Below, one piece after another: positions 39,958 through 51,871 of a stretch of DNA of 64,000 nt. Where the stretch lies: NCBI RefSeq assembly GCF_019649055.1, contig NW_026570399.1:1-64000 (forward strand), given 5' to 3'. How positions within the stretch are numbered: position 1 is the stretch's first letter; every line of letters begins with the position of its first letter. The translations under genes and the position numbers were made by a program. The notes below the pieces were generated by a model. The model was not told the origin of the DNA. It searched no databases and was given only the letters and a program-made list of their open reading frames with translations. This stretch comes from Paramacrobiotus metropolitanus. Its lineage: Eukaryota > Tardigrada > Eutardigrada > Parachela > Macrobiotidae.

Positions 39958-40646
39958 CTTAAGGGAAGTGGGCCGGTACATGGTACCAAATTCGTGTACA
40001 TGCACGAAAACTTACACTTTCGCGCACTCTCAAACACATTTTTGTTTTGGTTTATGACGTTTTGTAGCCATAAGAATTGTATACACTGGCGTGAAAACCG
40101 TTTGTGCGCGCAACATCCGGTTCGGGAGTTATGGCTGCTGCAAAATTCCAAAAAGTTTAAATGCATTCAGGTGTACCAAAAGTCTCATTATAGACCGATC
40201 TCTCTCAAATTTTGCACGTAAATGCGCATGTCTATGAAGATCGTTTTTACACCGATCCAGACTTCCATGATTTTTTTCAAATTTTAAAATGAATTTTAAA
40301 ATTTTTGAAATTCATTTTAAAATTTGAAAAACATGCTAGAACAGTGGATCGGTGTAAAAACGTTCTTCGTGGTTATGTGCATTTACGTGCAAAATGTGAG
40401 GAAGATCGGTCCATAATGAGACTTTTGGTACACCTGAACGCATTTAAACTTTTTGGAATTTTGTAACAGCCATAACCCCCGAACCGGATGTTGCGCGCAC
40501 AAACGGTTTTCACGCCAGTGTATACAAATCTTCTGGCTACAAAACGTCATAAATCGAAACAAAAATGTGTTTGGGAGTGCGCGAAATTGTAAGTTTTCGT
40601 GCATGTACACGAATTCGGTACCATGTACCGGCCCACTTCCCTTAAG
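39958..40646. repeat. near-palindromic foldback (689 bp)
   Basis: Arms of about 340 bp run from CTTAAGGGAAGTGGGCCGGT at 39,958 to its complement ending at 40,646. They meet at an AT-rich centre near 40,302 (TTTTAAAATGAATTTTAAAA). The arms carry scattered differences (for example TACACTTTCGCGC versus the complement of GCGCGAAATTGTA), so it is not a simple assembly mirror. No TSD found. The mirror ORFs on the two strands are by-products of symmetry. Confidence 0.75.
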
Positions 40647-40649
40647 TAC

Positions 40650-43600
40650 TACACGTAATGATAAAATTTTGCGCCTCGTGTATGAGTATAATATTATGGC
40701 ATTAGTATAAAGTTGCATCTGCTTTCCAGTTATACTCTCCGCAATGCAACAAGAACTGCAGAACCCAGAAAAGTTCTGGCAGAAATTTAATTTCGTTACC
40801 TTGTCGATAGTCGAAAGCCATGTTGTAAATGACTTCACCTCATTTTAAATTTTTGTTGTAGCGTATTTACAAACTTCTAAGAATAGAAACTTGCGCAGAG
40901 CCTGAAAAGCGAATTCTTTTACAAATCAAGATGATACATACTTTTCAGAAATCTTTTTGTGGATAGTGAACTAGGTTGTACAGTCTTCTAACTTGCCAAT
41001 GAGATTATTAAATACCATAAGAAAGTAATTAAAGAAAGTGCACTCGCGTTGTGCGGGCTCTGCATGACCGAAGCGTAGCAGAATTGATTGATTGAAGGAC
41101 GAATCTCTGATATTTTTATTGCAGATAACTGTTCTTTTTTGTCACGTTCCTTCACATCTGTAGTATGTTCGGAAATACATAATAATTTTAGCCTTAGGTA
41201 TATGCATGATGGACTGGGCAATACTCAGTCTCTTCTCTCTAGGCCCTTTATATTTGTTGGAACAACTGTATTTCGAAGTGCTCCGAGGGGCAGGTTGGAA
41301 CCCCTGGCGGCTTATAGTTTGATGTTTTACATATTATTGATTGATTGATTTATTTTCGAGTAGCCAAGCCCATAAACGGGCACTCTCACATATTCTTATC
41401 CGTTGAAGAACATCAAATATGCTAGGCTAGTCAAGTCACCACAACTTGTTAAACACCAGTAATACGTGCGCTAGAGAAGCAACACATCAAAGAATTGCTG
41501 TAGGCTAATACGGGCACAAAGCTACGTCATGCACAAGGCACAAAGCCACAGAACAACAAGATTATGTAGTTGCATTGCGCACCCCGAGCTGTCGGTGACA
41601 GATAGTTCTCCAATCTGTGATCCGCATATACCATATAGGACGTTTTAATTCGTGCGCGTGTATTTTACTTTAATTTATTCGACGAACAGAAATAACTGAT
41701 TGTTTTATTTCCTGTGTTAGTAGCGGTGATCAAAGAACGACTCAGACCTTGTAGGAAACATAGTCTGCTTTTAGAAAATGGATACCGTTCAATTTTAATA
41801 GTATGTAATGTGACCTTTCGATTTATTGAATCAGGAACAGTACTAACGGCAGTGGTAGTGGTCGCATGGTCAACAAACAATAGCAGCAGGCTCCTTAAAG
41901 TTCGTTCACTCAGCACCTCTGACTACTGAAAGCTTAACAGTATTAAGCGCGCACTTTAGATCACGTAACAGCCAGCGCAGATAAATACTGACCATTTGCT
42001 GAATTCAGTCGTCTGAAAATAATTTCTTCTGGAACGGAGTCTTTTAAGGGGACTATAAGGTTTTTATTTCTTTGTTACCTGCTTGAAAGGTTCCCGGTTT
42101 CTTGATTTTATTCTAGTTTGGTGTTCTGGTTATTGGCTTCATGGTTACTGGCTTCATGGCAAATCCACATCTCAGGTTTCTAAGTTTCTTGGACATAGAA
42201 ATAAAAGACGCTTAAGGACTTCAGTTAATGGTTAAGTATGAAACGGTTACGTAGTAATGGCCGACAACGAACATCTTGTTGATCGTTGCCCACGAGTATA
42301 TCCGGCGTACGGTGAAAAAGGCCGACGGTCACCGACAGAAGGTTTCCAGTTCTTCGATAATTGAATGTATCGACTTTCACTGCACTTCCGTTAACACTAA
42401 ACATTCCCGTGCATAAGCAATTTGACAATGCGGGTGCCGTCTTCTACAAAATAAGGCGTAAGCGTATATGGCAAGCGCGCATGTCTGTAATTGGTAGCAA
42501 AAACCGCACTCGTGGTTTAGGGGGCGGCGACCGACGGATATTGCGTTAATGATGAACATTAAGGACCTTCGCTAGGCTTCCGTCAATTATGATGCATTTA
42601 CTATAAGCAACAGTTTCTCTGGTTTTTCTAAAATCAGCCATGAAATCGGCATGTTGTACAGCTGGTTCAAGCAATCTTTCTTGATCAGCCAAGAATAGTT
42701 AGGGGTAGTACTTACTTTTACTCCTTACCGTCGCGGTAACGATCGGACAATATAGTGCAAATTCCATAATTCTTACTGGCTGAGGTTAGAGCAGTACGCG
42801 TGTTGCGAGCCCACAATGCGCCAGCTGCGGCTACAATTCTGTTGCGCCAATGCAGTGTACCATACGTTTGATTCGAAATAGGGATCACAAAAGCACGACA
42901 CTGCATTTTGCCAGTACCAGACACACTTTCTCACATTACTTAGTACGAGCGCATTCATCATCGGCTTCTTTGAAACAAGGCACTGCCGATAAAAAGTAAT
43001 GCGCATGAAAGTCGCAATTGATGCCGATGGAAAATATCGCTCTGCAAAATGAAAACTTCGACTTGGCTGAAGAAACCACCAATATTTACGGTGCAGCTAT
43101 TGTATAACGAACTCCGAACAATGTAAGATCAAGAAATACAGTGCGTAACGCTCCACTTTATCTGGCTAGTGACGATTATCGGTTAGCGCTTCCGGTCGAC
43201 AACAATCAAATTACTGATAAAATCAAAAGTACCCGCGAGACGCTAAGGATTGCTACCGACCACCATCAAGCACCAAGGAGGAAAAATTTACGTTCATGTA
43301 AGTGAAGTAAACCCGCGACCACATCTACTGTTCCTGTTGACGGGTCGGTGTTGTCAGTCTTCCGCTTTTGTAACCGCGCGATTATATTACACCAAGGGCC
43401 TGCCCAGTCGTATCCTGTCCACAGTACGGCATCGTCCATAATGCACCTCACATTAAACAACCTATGTATTGCACGTTTAAATTGTACGAATGTCACGTCG
43501 TCGCATGTAAGAACAATGAGCATTTACCGCTTGGTATCTTCGCCGAGGAGAGAATTACGTTTTGGCCTAGATCTGCTAACGCAGGAATACGCGGAAGGTC

Positions 43601-45400
43601 AGTGATTACGAATTGCCAGCAAGCACGGACGCAGGGCAGAGCCTTGCACCTGGCGAGACCATACATAGTACTTCAACAAAGTTTGCCCATTGTAACATTA
43701 TATGCTTATAAATGGATGTACTCTGTAGGAAGTTTGATTGGGCGTCCACAGATGGTTACGCCAAACGCCGTGTTTGCAGCAGGCAGAGGATCAAAAGGCC
43801 GCGCTGAATCTTACAGTCACATGCTGGATCACTGGCTAATTCCTCCATTGCGAAAGCTCGCGCAAAGCGTTTAAGTCGAACAAACGCGACGTCGATTTGT
43901 TTAATACACAAAGTGCAGCTACCATTTTGCACAATTGCTTTCTATATGAACTGTGCAATAACCGTCTGGACTAGGCTGTATACCGCTACGTATCTGTTAA
44001 TCTGATATCGTATGCTCGGCGATCCAATTGTAGCTGAACCGTAAAGTAACCCGATTAACTGAGGTTCCACGCCGAAGTACCGCTTTTTGCATAATGAAGA
44101 CATGTGGTGAAGCTGCCGCAAAATGCCTTGACAAATCGTGATTTGGCTGTCATGTGAATAGACACTGATTCCTCGTCAACATCTACTCCAACATTAAAAC
44201 TTAATGTTGAACTCTAGGCTTTATTGCAGACTCTTTCTCTGAGCGTGCATCGACACGAAAAAATTCAGCACTTCATAAAGGTCATTCGCTACTTTTTCTT
44301 TTTTTGTTCCTTAATCCGTTCTTCGTGCAAATCGCGCCCAGAGACAACCGTTTCGCTGATACTAACTTTCTGTGACGATAACATCCAAGCCGAATCGTGA
44401 TGCAACGTCTGCTTTTCAGCTCCGACGGATCCAAGCTTCTACAATACAGTAATATCAGACAATTGTTCAGACCGCTACAGGTTGATAACTTTTTGTTTTT
44501 CTCCACCAATTTCGTCCACTTTTTAATGTGGCCATTGACCAGCCGAGGAGATATTTCGAGGCCGTTAAACAGTTCTACGCAGGCGCGTTTCTCGTTGATC
44601 TCGGCGTGCACTACAAAGCAGAGCCAGAAATCTTCAAAATCTATGTGAGCACACTTAATTTCTGGAAAGAGTATTGACTATTGACTATTTGTAGAGGGGT
44701 ATTGACTATTTGTTATTTTCGTACTGGCTTGCATTGTGAAAGTTTTGAATGTCCAGCGACTATTCTACTGTTGATTTTATTGTAGCGTGCGTGCGTCAGT
44801 TAGGCGAACTTGTAAAATGATAGTAAACATTTTCTTTGGGTCAACGGAGAGTCGGAGACGTCGCGCGAAGCGCGAAGCTGACGATGCTTTTTGCCCAGAA
44901 AACTTTAGAAATTTAATCAAAATAGGTTATTTATCAGAAATATATTTTTGTGTTTGTTAAATTTATTGAAAGTTTGTAGTACTCAAGTAGTAGTTTGTTT
45001 GTACTCAAGATCTTTTATCTTGTCTCTCTTGGCCCGATCAGGATGTTGAGACTGCAACACTGTCTGTTTCTAATTTCAGTAATAAAGAAATTTGGAAATG
45101 GAGAGAGTAGGTATCTGTATTCATAAGAAGGACAGAGTACCCATGTACTAAAGTAAGTATAATAAGTGCAGCAGTCAACTTATACAATTGTACTCAGTAA
45201 AGTAGCGTTAGAGTACTCTTAAGATGCCCTTACGGCCGCACTGCTAAAAAACATGATCTGGAAAAGGAATAAGAACAAACGCAGCTGCGGCAGAAAGGTT
45301 TCGTAATATATTCCATTTTATCCCGGTCTGGGCCCGGTCGTGTAAGACTTTTTTTTGAACTTGTATGGAAACCCGCTGCCAGAAAAGCCGATAGAATATG
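40650..45400. other. 4.7 kb without a supportable gene
   Basis: ORFs here (for example 43,464-43,874 +, 44,282-44,611 -) show no domain and overlap others in opposite frames. A (GATT)n tail-like TATTGATTGATTGATTT at 41,334 follows GGAACCCCTGGCGGC and could be the end of an old retroposon. A short TATTGACTAT repeat lies at 44,672-44,720. Otherwise AT-rich and unremarkable. Confidence 0.45.
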
Positions 45401-45405
45401 CACTC

Positions 45406-45560
45406 CTAGACGAAAAGGTCATTCTCGAGTATTACCAGAGATTTTTTATCGGCAGAAACATAGTTCATGGTAGTTAAAATCATAAACATCACCAGGCCGG
45501 CTAAATCCATGTGCGTACTCGTACAGCTTACTCCAAGCGGAGGCTCGGCAGTAAGCCGGT
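45406..45560 (-). CDS. candidate signal-peptide-type exon
   Basis: On the minus strand MDLAGLVMFMILTTMNYVSA is a convincing signal peptide or membrane segment, followed by DKKSLVILEND and a stop. A donor-like CTG|GTAATA lies within. It may be a first exon of a secreted protein. No downstream exon identified. Confidence 0.25.
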
Positions 45561-46164
45561 ATTTCGCGTACAAGAAACGAACGTGTAAGAAACGTGTATT
45601 TTGTGCAGAGTACGTACTAAAATTCATTGTGTTAATTCATGGTAAACTCATTGATATATTAAGATGGTAGTAAGCTACTGTACATAGTGTACGTACAAGC
45701 GTATTAGGGAAGGTGAACATGTAAGCGCGCTTTCCTATTTTCAAAAGCAGCATAGCACTGCTCCGTTACGAAAATTCAGACAGATTTGCTGTTGTAATGG
45801 TTCATCGTGCGACTAAGTAATAACTGGGAAATTCGGCCGCAAACCTGCGCATAAAACTAGATTTCGTGAGCAGGAAACAGCATTGTAACTACGGAAGTAA
45901 CGGAACAACTGCACAGATGCGCAAATACGGATGTAGCGCAACTTCTGTCAAAAAAGCGGTTGGACTAAATACGTTGACCAACAAATCTGCACATTAAATT
46001 GTAGGAGAAGGCGATACGCATGTATATCGAGTGGCGTCTAGGTTATTCTTCAAAATCTTCACCGCGCATTTTCTATTTGCGTATTTTAGTTTGTAATTTT
46101 AAAATAAAATGATATTAGAAGCTGCTTAATTACAGAAGAGGGGAGTATTGGTAATTTTTAAGCA

Positions 46165-46225
46165 CAAGTTCTAATCTAGGTGAGCACACGACCCTTTATG
46201 TGAGCACATTTTGTGTTATGTGAGC
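46165..46225. repeat. GTGAGCACA repeats
   Basis: GTGAGCACA occurs three times at about 18-nt intervals (46,171; 46,190; 46,209) and once at 44,646 (TATGTGAGCACAC). Origin unknown. Confidence 0.4.
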
Positions 46226-46608
46226 ACAAGTTTTCAGGCCCTGCTACAAAGGTCCTGTCGTCCGAGTCGCGCTTGCTGCAACAGCGTAACACAAAAGCTA
46301 TCATTAAAAAATGGAACTTTTGAATCTGCTACTGCCACGCTGCTTACATATTTCGCTTAAATAACACATGCGACAGTTGACTTCTGTGCGTACACTACTC
46401 TTACTCATAATTCAATAGGCGCCAGTAGCAAACTCATATATTCCACCAGCCTATAGCAGTTTTCTTACTAATCGTTCGACTGTATTTTATGAAATAAAGA
46501 ATAAAATTCTTATTTTATGATTATTATAAACAAATTCACGAGAATTTGGAAGTTCGGCTTACGCATTTTTGTACGTACAGTAAATATCATTATATAATAA
46601 ATTTTTCT

Positions 46609-46798
46609 TACAGTCTCGGCCTCATAGATTCCAGAAAATTCTTCAAAACGGTATCGGGACTATCGGCGTTGGTTCCAAACAAAAGTACCAACATTTCCGT
46701 CTCCTTGTCATCTCTTGGCAGCGCATGTTCCATAGCGCCATAGACATCATGCTTCAGCAAGACACCATTGTATTCATCAGAAACCCCTGAAGGTACAA
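46609..46798 (-). CDS. candidate internal exon, unknown protein
   Basis: On the minus strand acceptor TTGTTGTACCTTCAG is followed by a frame reading SDEYNGVLLKHDVYGAMEHA and ETEMLVLLFGTNADSPDTVL, then donor ACT|GTAAGA at 46,609. It is protein-like throughout. Its phase does not join directly to the exon at 47.1 kb, so another exon or another gene is implied. Confidence 0.4.
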
Positions 46799-47076
46799 CA
46801 AGCAGCCATAGAAAACCCAAGCGCAAAACTTTTCGTAGCCGCAATAAGCAAATACAAAAAATTTCGAAACTAGTGGAATCATTGCTACAATGTTCGTTTT
46901 ACTCTTAATTGCTTACGTTATGGTTGGGGAATTGTACAGAAGAAATTTAGAGCATTAGGATATTATCGTCCAATAATACAGTAATATAAATCAATAAATT
47001 ACGTAGCTAATCGTTCTTTATTCGCGGAAGGTCCCATTTATATCGCACAAATATAATTAATGTTCCTTACATTTTC

Positions 47077-47190
47077 TGCTTGCATGTTTCAACGAGATAG
47101 ATAAGCCGTAAATGGAAGTCGTCGTGACGGTCTTTTTCCTGCTCCTTGTTTCGACTGGCAGACTGCGAGCTGCTGGCTACTGGCTCCGAG
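47077..47190 (-). CDS. candidate exon, charged helical
   Basis: Acceptor TTTATACTCGTAG, then MSSEPVASSSQSASRNKEQE and a KDRHDDFHLRLIYLVETCKQ helix, then donor AAAAT|GTAAGG. The acceptor is right before an ATG, so this may be the first coding exon. Function unknown. Confidence 0.35.
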
Positions 47191-47639
47191 GACATTCTAC
47201 GAGTATAAAACAGAAACATGCAAAGATAGACCTCGAATCGCTCTATCACTACGCTAGTTTATGGACAAAAGTGCTGCAGTACTGTAGAAGAAAATTATGT
47301 CAAATAAAGATTCAAGGGCGCTTTGAATCACAGATCGCCTGCGCATGGCGTACCTTCTCGATAAACGGTTAAAGTGTGGAACGGCAATTGCAAGAGCTCT
47401 GTCCGTATTTTGTCGCGATCGGTAAATAAAAAAGCTGCTTCTTAGTTAGAATAAACTTGTTCGAAAACTTTTCAGCCAAATTTTGGTGAAAAAATAAAAA
47501 ATGATTAAGAACTTCAAGAAATATTGAGAACTGACTTGCATGAGACTAGACGAGCTCTTCAAATTCAGAATTTTTGATTTGCAATTTAATGAATTTATAC
47601 TAATTAAAATTCGGCAATAAAACCGGAAGTGACTCACCG

Positions 47640-47890
47640 GAGCCACATCACCTGCGGGCGGTAACGCTATCGCCATCCGCATCGAGAAGCCTAATCTGGC
47701 TTATCATACCTACAGAGAAGTGAAGAACGTACGGATCAAAATATGCATGTATAGCGAAACAAGTCCACCTAGTTCAAGGTAGCTGTATCCCAGTAGCGCC
47801 AGTTCGTACAGCCACTTCACTCCACATTCACATCGTACAAGCTTCACCTCGCGGCATCTTTAATATTGTACGAGTACCACTGGAATGTAT
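47640..47890 (-). CDS. candidate exons upstream in the same minus-strand gene
   Basis: At about 47,780-47,870 (-) a frame reads VKLVRCECGVKWLYELALLG then YSYLELG. At about 47,645-47,710 acceptor CTTCTCTGTAG is followed by ISQIRLLDADGDSVTA and a donor-like CCG|GTGAGT. Stops prevent a single reading, so boundaries are uncertain. Confidence 0.25.
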
Positions 47891-48500
47891 CCGCTCATTC
47901 AGCACTGTGAGGCGGTGATTAGGAGTTATCGTTGATTATAGTTTACAGAAATTTTTTAACAGCTCCCTATTATCCTGTATTACATTTTCGCAGCTTCTCC
48001 GGAAAATTGCTATGTACTGTTACCCTTTGCAGACACAGGCGTTGAGGTAAGGTAAGTCTCACATGTCAGTCACATCCAGCGACATTGAGCAACTACTATG
48101 TAGAATTCGCGCGCGTACTTTTCAGTAAGTTTGCAAAGTCCGTGATATCCTAACACCGTAACTCATGAGTGCTTTGATAATGCGCGTTACCGTTGCCGCC
48201 ATTATCACGACCGAGTGTGCAGTACTTGGAACCACCCGCTATACAGTCACCTGAATGAAGTTTACGCCCACCTCACTGGTAAAACCCAGAAATCCCCGTA
48301 CTGAAATCGCCCTGCGCGAGTTCCACCATGAAGTCAGTACCTCTCGTAGAGCTCTCGCACAGCGACTACAATACGGTTGCATAGGGACTGAAATCGGCAC
48401 CCACGGTCCTCGAGCACACAACCGATTAACTACTGGCTGGCCAACTCATGCCGATTCTTTGGCCGTTCTCTGCTGCTGTTGGGCGCCTTTAGCTGGAGTT
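47890..48500. other. junction between candidate gene and E2
   Basis: 48,240-48,500 is GC-richer, similar in composition to E2, and may be its 3' end or LTR remnant, but it does not match the 5' LTR at 53.86-54.18 kb. No gene supported. Confidence 0.3.
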
Positions 48501-48504
48501 ATTT

Positions 48505-48830
48505 AGGTGATCCCCCTTATTGTTCACCTGGTGCTCGCAGTACTATTCTGCGGCAGTGGTCCTTTGCCCATTTGTGATGGCATCTTTTGAGCCATCTCAC
48601 CTGCAGTCCGATTCTGCGGTGACTTCGCAGTACTATTCTGCGGCAGTGGTTCTTCCCCACCTGTGATGGCATCTTTTGAGCCATCTCCTTCGATTGATGT
48701 GGTGGCATCTTATTAGCCACCTCCTTTTGTTAATGTGACGGCATCTTTTGAGCCGTCTCCTTTTGCTGATGTAATGGCATCTTATGAGTCATCTCCTTTG
48801 ACCGTTGTAATGGCATCGTATAAGCCATGT
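48505..48830 (-). repeat. 36-bp-period hairpin array with compensatory stems
   Basis: Given on the plus strand: GATGGC-[ATCTTTTGA]-GCCATC at 48,576 and 48,665, GGTGGC-[ATCTTATTA]-GCCACC at 48,701, and GACGGC-[ATCTTTTGA]-GCCGTC at 48,737. Then ATGGC-[ATCTTATGA]-GTCAT at 48,774 and ATGGC-[ATCGTATAA]-GCCAT at 48,810. The last five are spaced exactly 36 nt. Also CGCAG-[TACTATT]-CTGCG at 48,536 and 48,626, and AGGTGA/TCACCT at 48,505-48,529. It lies just after the Gag stop. Confidence 0.8.
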
Positions 48831-48905
48831 CCCACGCAGTACCATTCAGCGTTCCTCCTTTATCCGGTGGTTTCGGTTCGGGAGGATCAGTAGGCTCACC
48901 GGCGC

Positions 48906-49490
48906 CTACTGATTTTGATCGTTTCCCTGGTCCATTTGCTGCTGCGGGGCTTGCTCGTTTTGCTGCCCCTGGGCAGCGCCGTTCACGCCGCCGCCGTTAT
49001 TCTGGTCGCCGCCACCATCATTCCTGTTGGCGCGCCAGTTCCGGTTGCCGTTGTTGCCGCGTCCATTGCCGCGACCTCGTCCGCGAAAGCCTCCTCTGCC
49101 GCCGCCGTTATAACCACCTTTGCCCCCTCCTTGGCCACCTCCTTGGCCACCGCCATTTTGCTGTTTAAACTGGGACGATGTGGCCACCAGGTCGTAGCCG
49201 TTCGCTACTGCCTGTCGCCAGCCGCCTTGAGTGCGCAGCCTCTCCCACTCTCGGGTGGCGAACAGGTTCGGGTTCCGGTTCAGCGGCATGTTGGCGAACT
49301 TGCAGCCCTGTGCATTGTGGTTTTCAAATCCACAATTCTGGCACAGCTGCACGCCCTGGGCTACCCATCCATCAATTAGACCGAACTTCCATTCCGTTCG
49401 AGAACCTTGCTGAGGCTGATAGTTGCCACGGTTCTGCTGATAGTTCCCTTGGCGGTTGTTCTGCTGATAGTTGCCATTTCCTTGACCATT
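48906..49490 (-). CDS. E2 Gag C-terminus: zinc knuckle and RGG-rich nucleocapsid
   Basis: Contains the CCHC knuckle CQNCGFENHNAQGC (49,302-49,343), the classical CX2CX4HX4C of retroelement nucleocapsids. A long Gly/Arg/Asn tail follows (GGRGGFRGRGRGNGRGNNGN) and ends GNDQNQ-stop at 48,906. Upstream to 49,490 the same region is Gln/Asn/Gly-rich in a neighbouring frame. Single-stranded nucleic-acid binding and packaging are the expected roles. Confidence 0.75.
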   Translation of the reverse strand, partial: NGQGNGNYQQNNRQGNYQQNRGNYQPQQGSRTEWKFGLIDGWVAQGVQLCQNCGFENHNAQGCKFANMPLNRNPNLFATREWERLRTQGGWRQAVANGYDLVATSSQFKQQNGGGQGGGQGGGKGGYNGGGRGGFRGRGRGNGRGNNGNRNWRANRNDGGGDQNNGGGVNGAAQGQQNEQAPQQQMDQGNDQNQ

Positions 49491-49493
49491 ATT

Positions 49494-50275
49494 CTAGTTA
49501 TCGTTTCTATTTCCGTATTGATTCCCCATGTTTTGCCTTCCTTGCTGAGGTGGCACTCCTACGTTCAGGGGATTCGGCATCACTTTAGCCGGGGCCACTG
49601 GTCTCGCCTGTGCCTGCGCTTGTATCGCAGCGACCATGGCGTATGAGATCGGCTGACCAGTTTGACTATCAATAAAAGTCACCTCCTTCTGGACCGGAGC
49701 TGGTGATCTCAGCCGATATTCCACCTGTTAAGCTGGTGCAGCTGCGTACTGTCTCGGTGCCATCTCAACTTGGCCCGAGCGGATGGTTACGCACTCTGGT
49801 TGATTGCGTTGACCTTCAACCACCTTGTATTTATCTTCTCCAGCTGCCCATGATCGGAAGAAGTCCTTTATTTCCGTTGGGGTCTTGAACCCCTTGGTTT
49901 TCAGCGCGTTATAGAGGTTATTATCGACTCTGCATCCATCTATGAGGAATGCGACTGCTTGTAATTCCGTGATCGCCTTTTTTGCTTTGAACTTTATAAT
50001 CGCCTGGTAAAATTGTTCCAATATTTCTTTTCCAGGTTTGAATTTCCTGGCCATGGTTTCGCGTAAGCCAAGGACTTCCTCGTTTCGATCACCATACTCT
50101 TCTTTGAATTTGTTGAGCCATTCTTACGGCAGTTGCTATATCGATGAGGATCTGCTCGTCAGTTAAGTCATATGTCCGCTGGGTTTCTTTGACCATCCGG
50201 ATCCATCCATTTACCGCATCTCGGTTGCCGTCAAAAGTCGCGAGATCCGTCTTCCTGCCCATATTCTTGATGGAT
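49494..50275 (-). CDS. E2 Gag capsid region
   Basis: From about 50,270 the minus strand encodes DLATFDGNRDAVNGWIRMVK and LTDEQILIDIATAVR in one frame. After a one-base frame change near 50,120 come EWLNKFKEEYGDRNEEVLGL, then ARKFKPGKEILEQFYQAIIK. The 'FDG..V..WI....' start and the EWL..F pattern are those of Ty3-type Gag capsids. A Gln/Ala/Pro linker (49,494-49,724) leads to the zinc knuckle. Broken by at least two frame changes. Confidence 0.65.
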
Positions 50276-51832
50276 CTGTTGAACTCCCTTTGGGCGCGAT
50301 CTTCGTTTCGCTCATCTCTTTGGTTATGATCATTTCTTTCGTTGCGTTCATTTCGATATTCTCTGAATTATCTGCCGTCATGTTCGTGTCGAGGCGAACG
50401 CGCATCTCGATTTGCATCATCTTTGATTGTCGTTTCGATGAGCTGTTGAAACTGGGAAGGATCAACAGAGCTCATATGTGGCTGATGACTACCCGAAGGA
50501 TTCCGGTTATCGGTGACTTCTCCATCTTTTTCCGTTTTCGGATCACCTCTGCCGCCACCCGTTCGTAGCGGCATTTCGAAGTGAGGACTCCCGCCCGTTC
50601 CTTTTCCTTGTGCCTTACTGTAACTGGGCGGGGGTGATTTGGTGGTGGCTTTCTTCACACCGAACTGCAGGAGTTGTTAATCCTTGTGTTTGTTCGTCAT
50701 CTGGAGAGCCTTGTTCTCATCCTCGAGACGTCTTGTCTTCAACTGGATTTCTTTCCTTTCTCTCCTCAGGTCTGAATTTTCCTGGTTGATCTTCATGTGA
50801 TCATGAAGTGCAAAGGTCTTCTCCTGGACGATTTTTTTAGTATTGGTTTCCATCTTCTTAATATGTACGGCCAGCTGGGTCACCTCTCCTTCCATTCGGG
50901 TGTATTCCTCAGCCGCTGATCTCATCTGATTTCTCAGTCCGATGGCTTCATCTTCTCTAAGCATTGCTGTCGTTGCCATCGCGGTCAGCTCCGTATTGAG
51001 CTATATATTCTCCTCGAGCTGCTCATGAACTTTTTGTTGATGTTTTTTTTCAGCTATTTCAAGTGCCGTGAATATCGTATCCAGCCGGAGCGCTTGAGTT
51101 TTCCACTTCTGGCTTTCCTCTGTTAGTTTTGTAACGTCTTCTGTGAGCTTCGGGTTTTCTTCGTTGACTTGTTTGATTCCTGCCTTGAGTCGTTCGCCTT
51201 CAGTTGCTCCAAGCTCAGTGAGCTCCTTTGCCACCTGGAGTGCCTCATCAGCTCGTTTCTGATGAGCTCTCGACTCGTTTTGGAGGATGCCAGTGTTCTC
51301 GTCTCTCAGCTTCAGATCGTTCCTGAGCTTTAACATATCCGTCGTCATCGATGCCAATTTCTGTGACGCTTCTGCTAACTTAGTTGCGTACTCATTCCGT
51401 TTGATTTCGGCATCGTTTGCCTTCTTGCGAAGCTCATCGCACTGATCCCAAGTTCGGCCATATGTCGTGATTTTTCAGCTGATTCTTCAGACATACTCTC
51501 GTTGAGATCGCTAACTGCGAGATGCCCTTCCATCTCCTTATCGTCTGCGATCTTCTGAGCTTCTTCGGCGATCTCCTTCTGACGTTCATATTTAATTTCC
51601 ATTCATCTGCCGCACTCTCCAAGTCACCTCGTTGCTGCTCCAATTCGTACAGCCGGGTCTCGAGTGTCGTTAGTCTATCACGATATTCCTGTTTCCTTTT
51701 GGTTGCCTGTCGTTCCTTTACTTCAAGTTCAATCTCTAGTTCCTTGACACGGCTTTTCAACGTTGACGTGGGACTGTTCGGAGATGGTGAGCGTACATTA
51801 ATGATTTTTCCCGTCTGACTTCGTTCGATCAA
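50275..51832 (-). CDS. E2 Gag central coiled-coil
   Basis: About 500 residues of heptad-like charged sequence in three successive frames: 51,434-51,832 (KSRVKELEIELEVKERQATK), 51,001-51,357 (VNEENPKLTEDVTKLTEESQ) and 50,677-50,979 (NQMRSAAEEYTRMEGEVTQL). A Pro/Gly/Ser linker follows at 50,368-50,658. A long coiled-coil before the capsid is unusual for Gag and suggests multimerisation or trafficking. Frame changes occur at about 51,435, 51,360, 50,990 and 50,670. Confidence 0.6.
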
Positions 51833-51871
51833 CTTTTCAGGGATGTCTTCAAATGGTGTCAGTACCTCTGC

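Noticed and set aside
39849-40838. ORFs on both strands encoding nearly the same peptide (GCCAHKRFSRQCI)
   Set aside because: By-product of the 689-bp palindrome. No start, domain or codon evidence for a protein.
48255-48506. Plus-strand ORF with RTEIALREFHHE, reminiscent of the ALREI helix of histone H3/CENP-A
   Set aside because: Only a short stretch matches. The H3 core motifs (PFQRLVRE, QSSAV, DTNLCAIHAKR) are missing, and the ORF overlaps open frames on the other strand in E2-like DNA.
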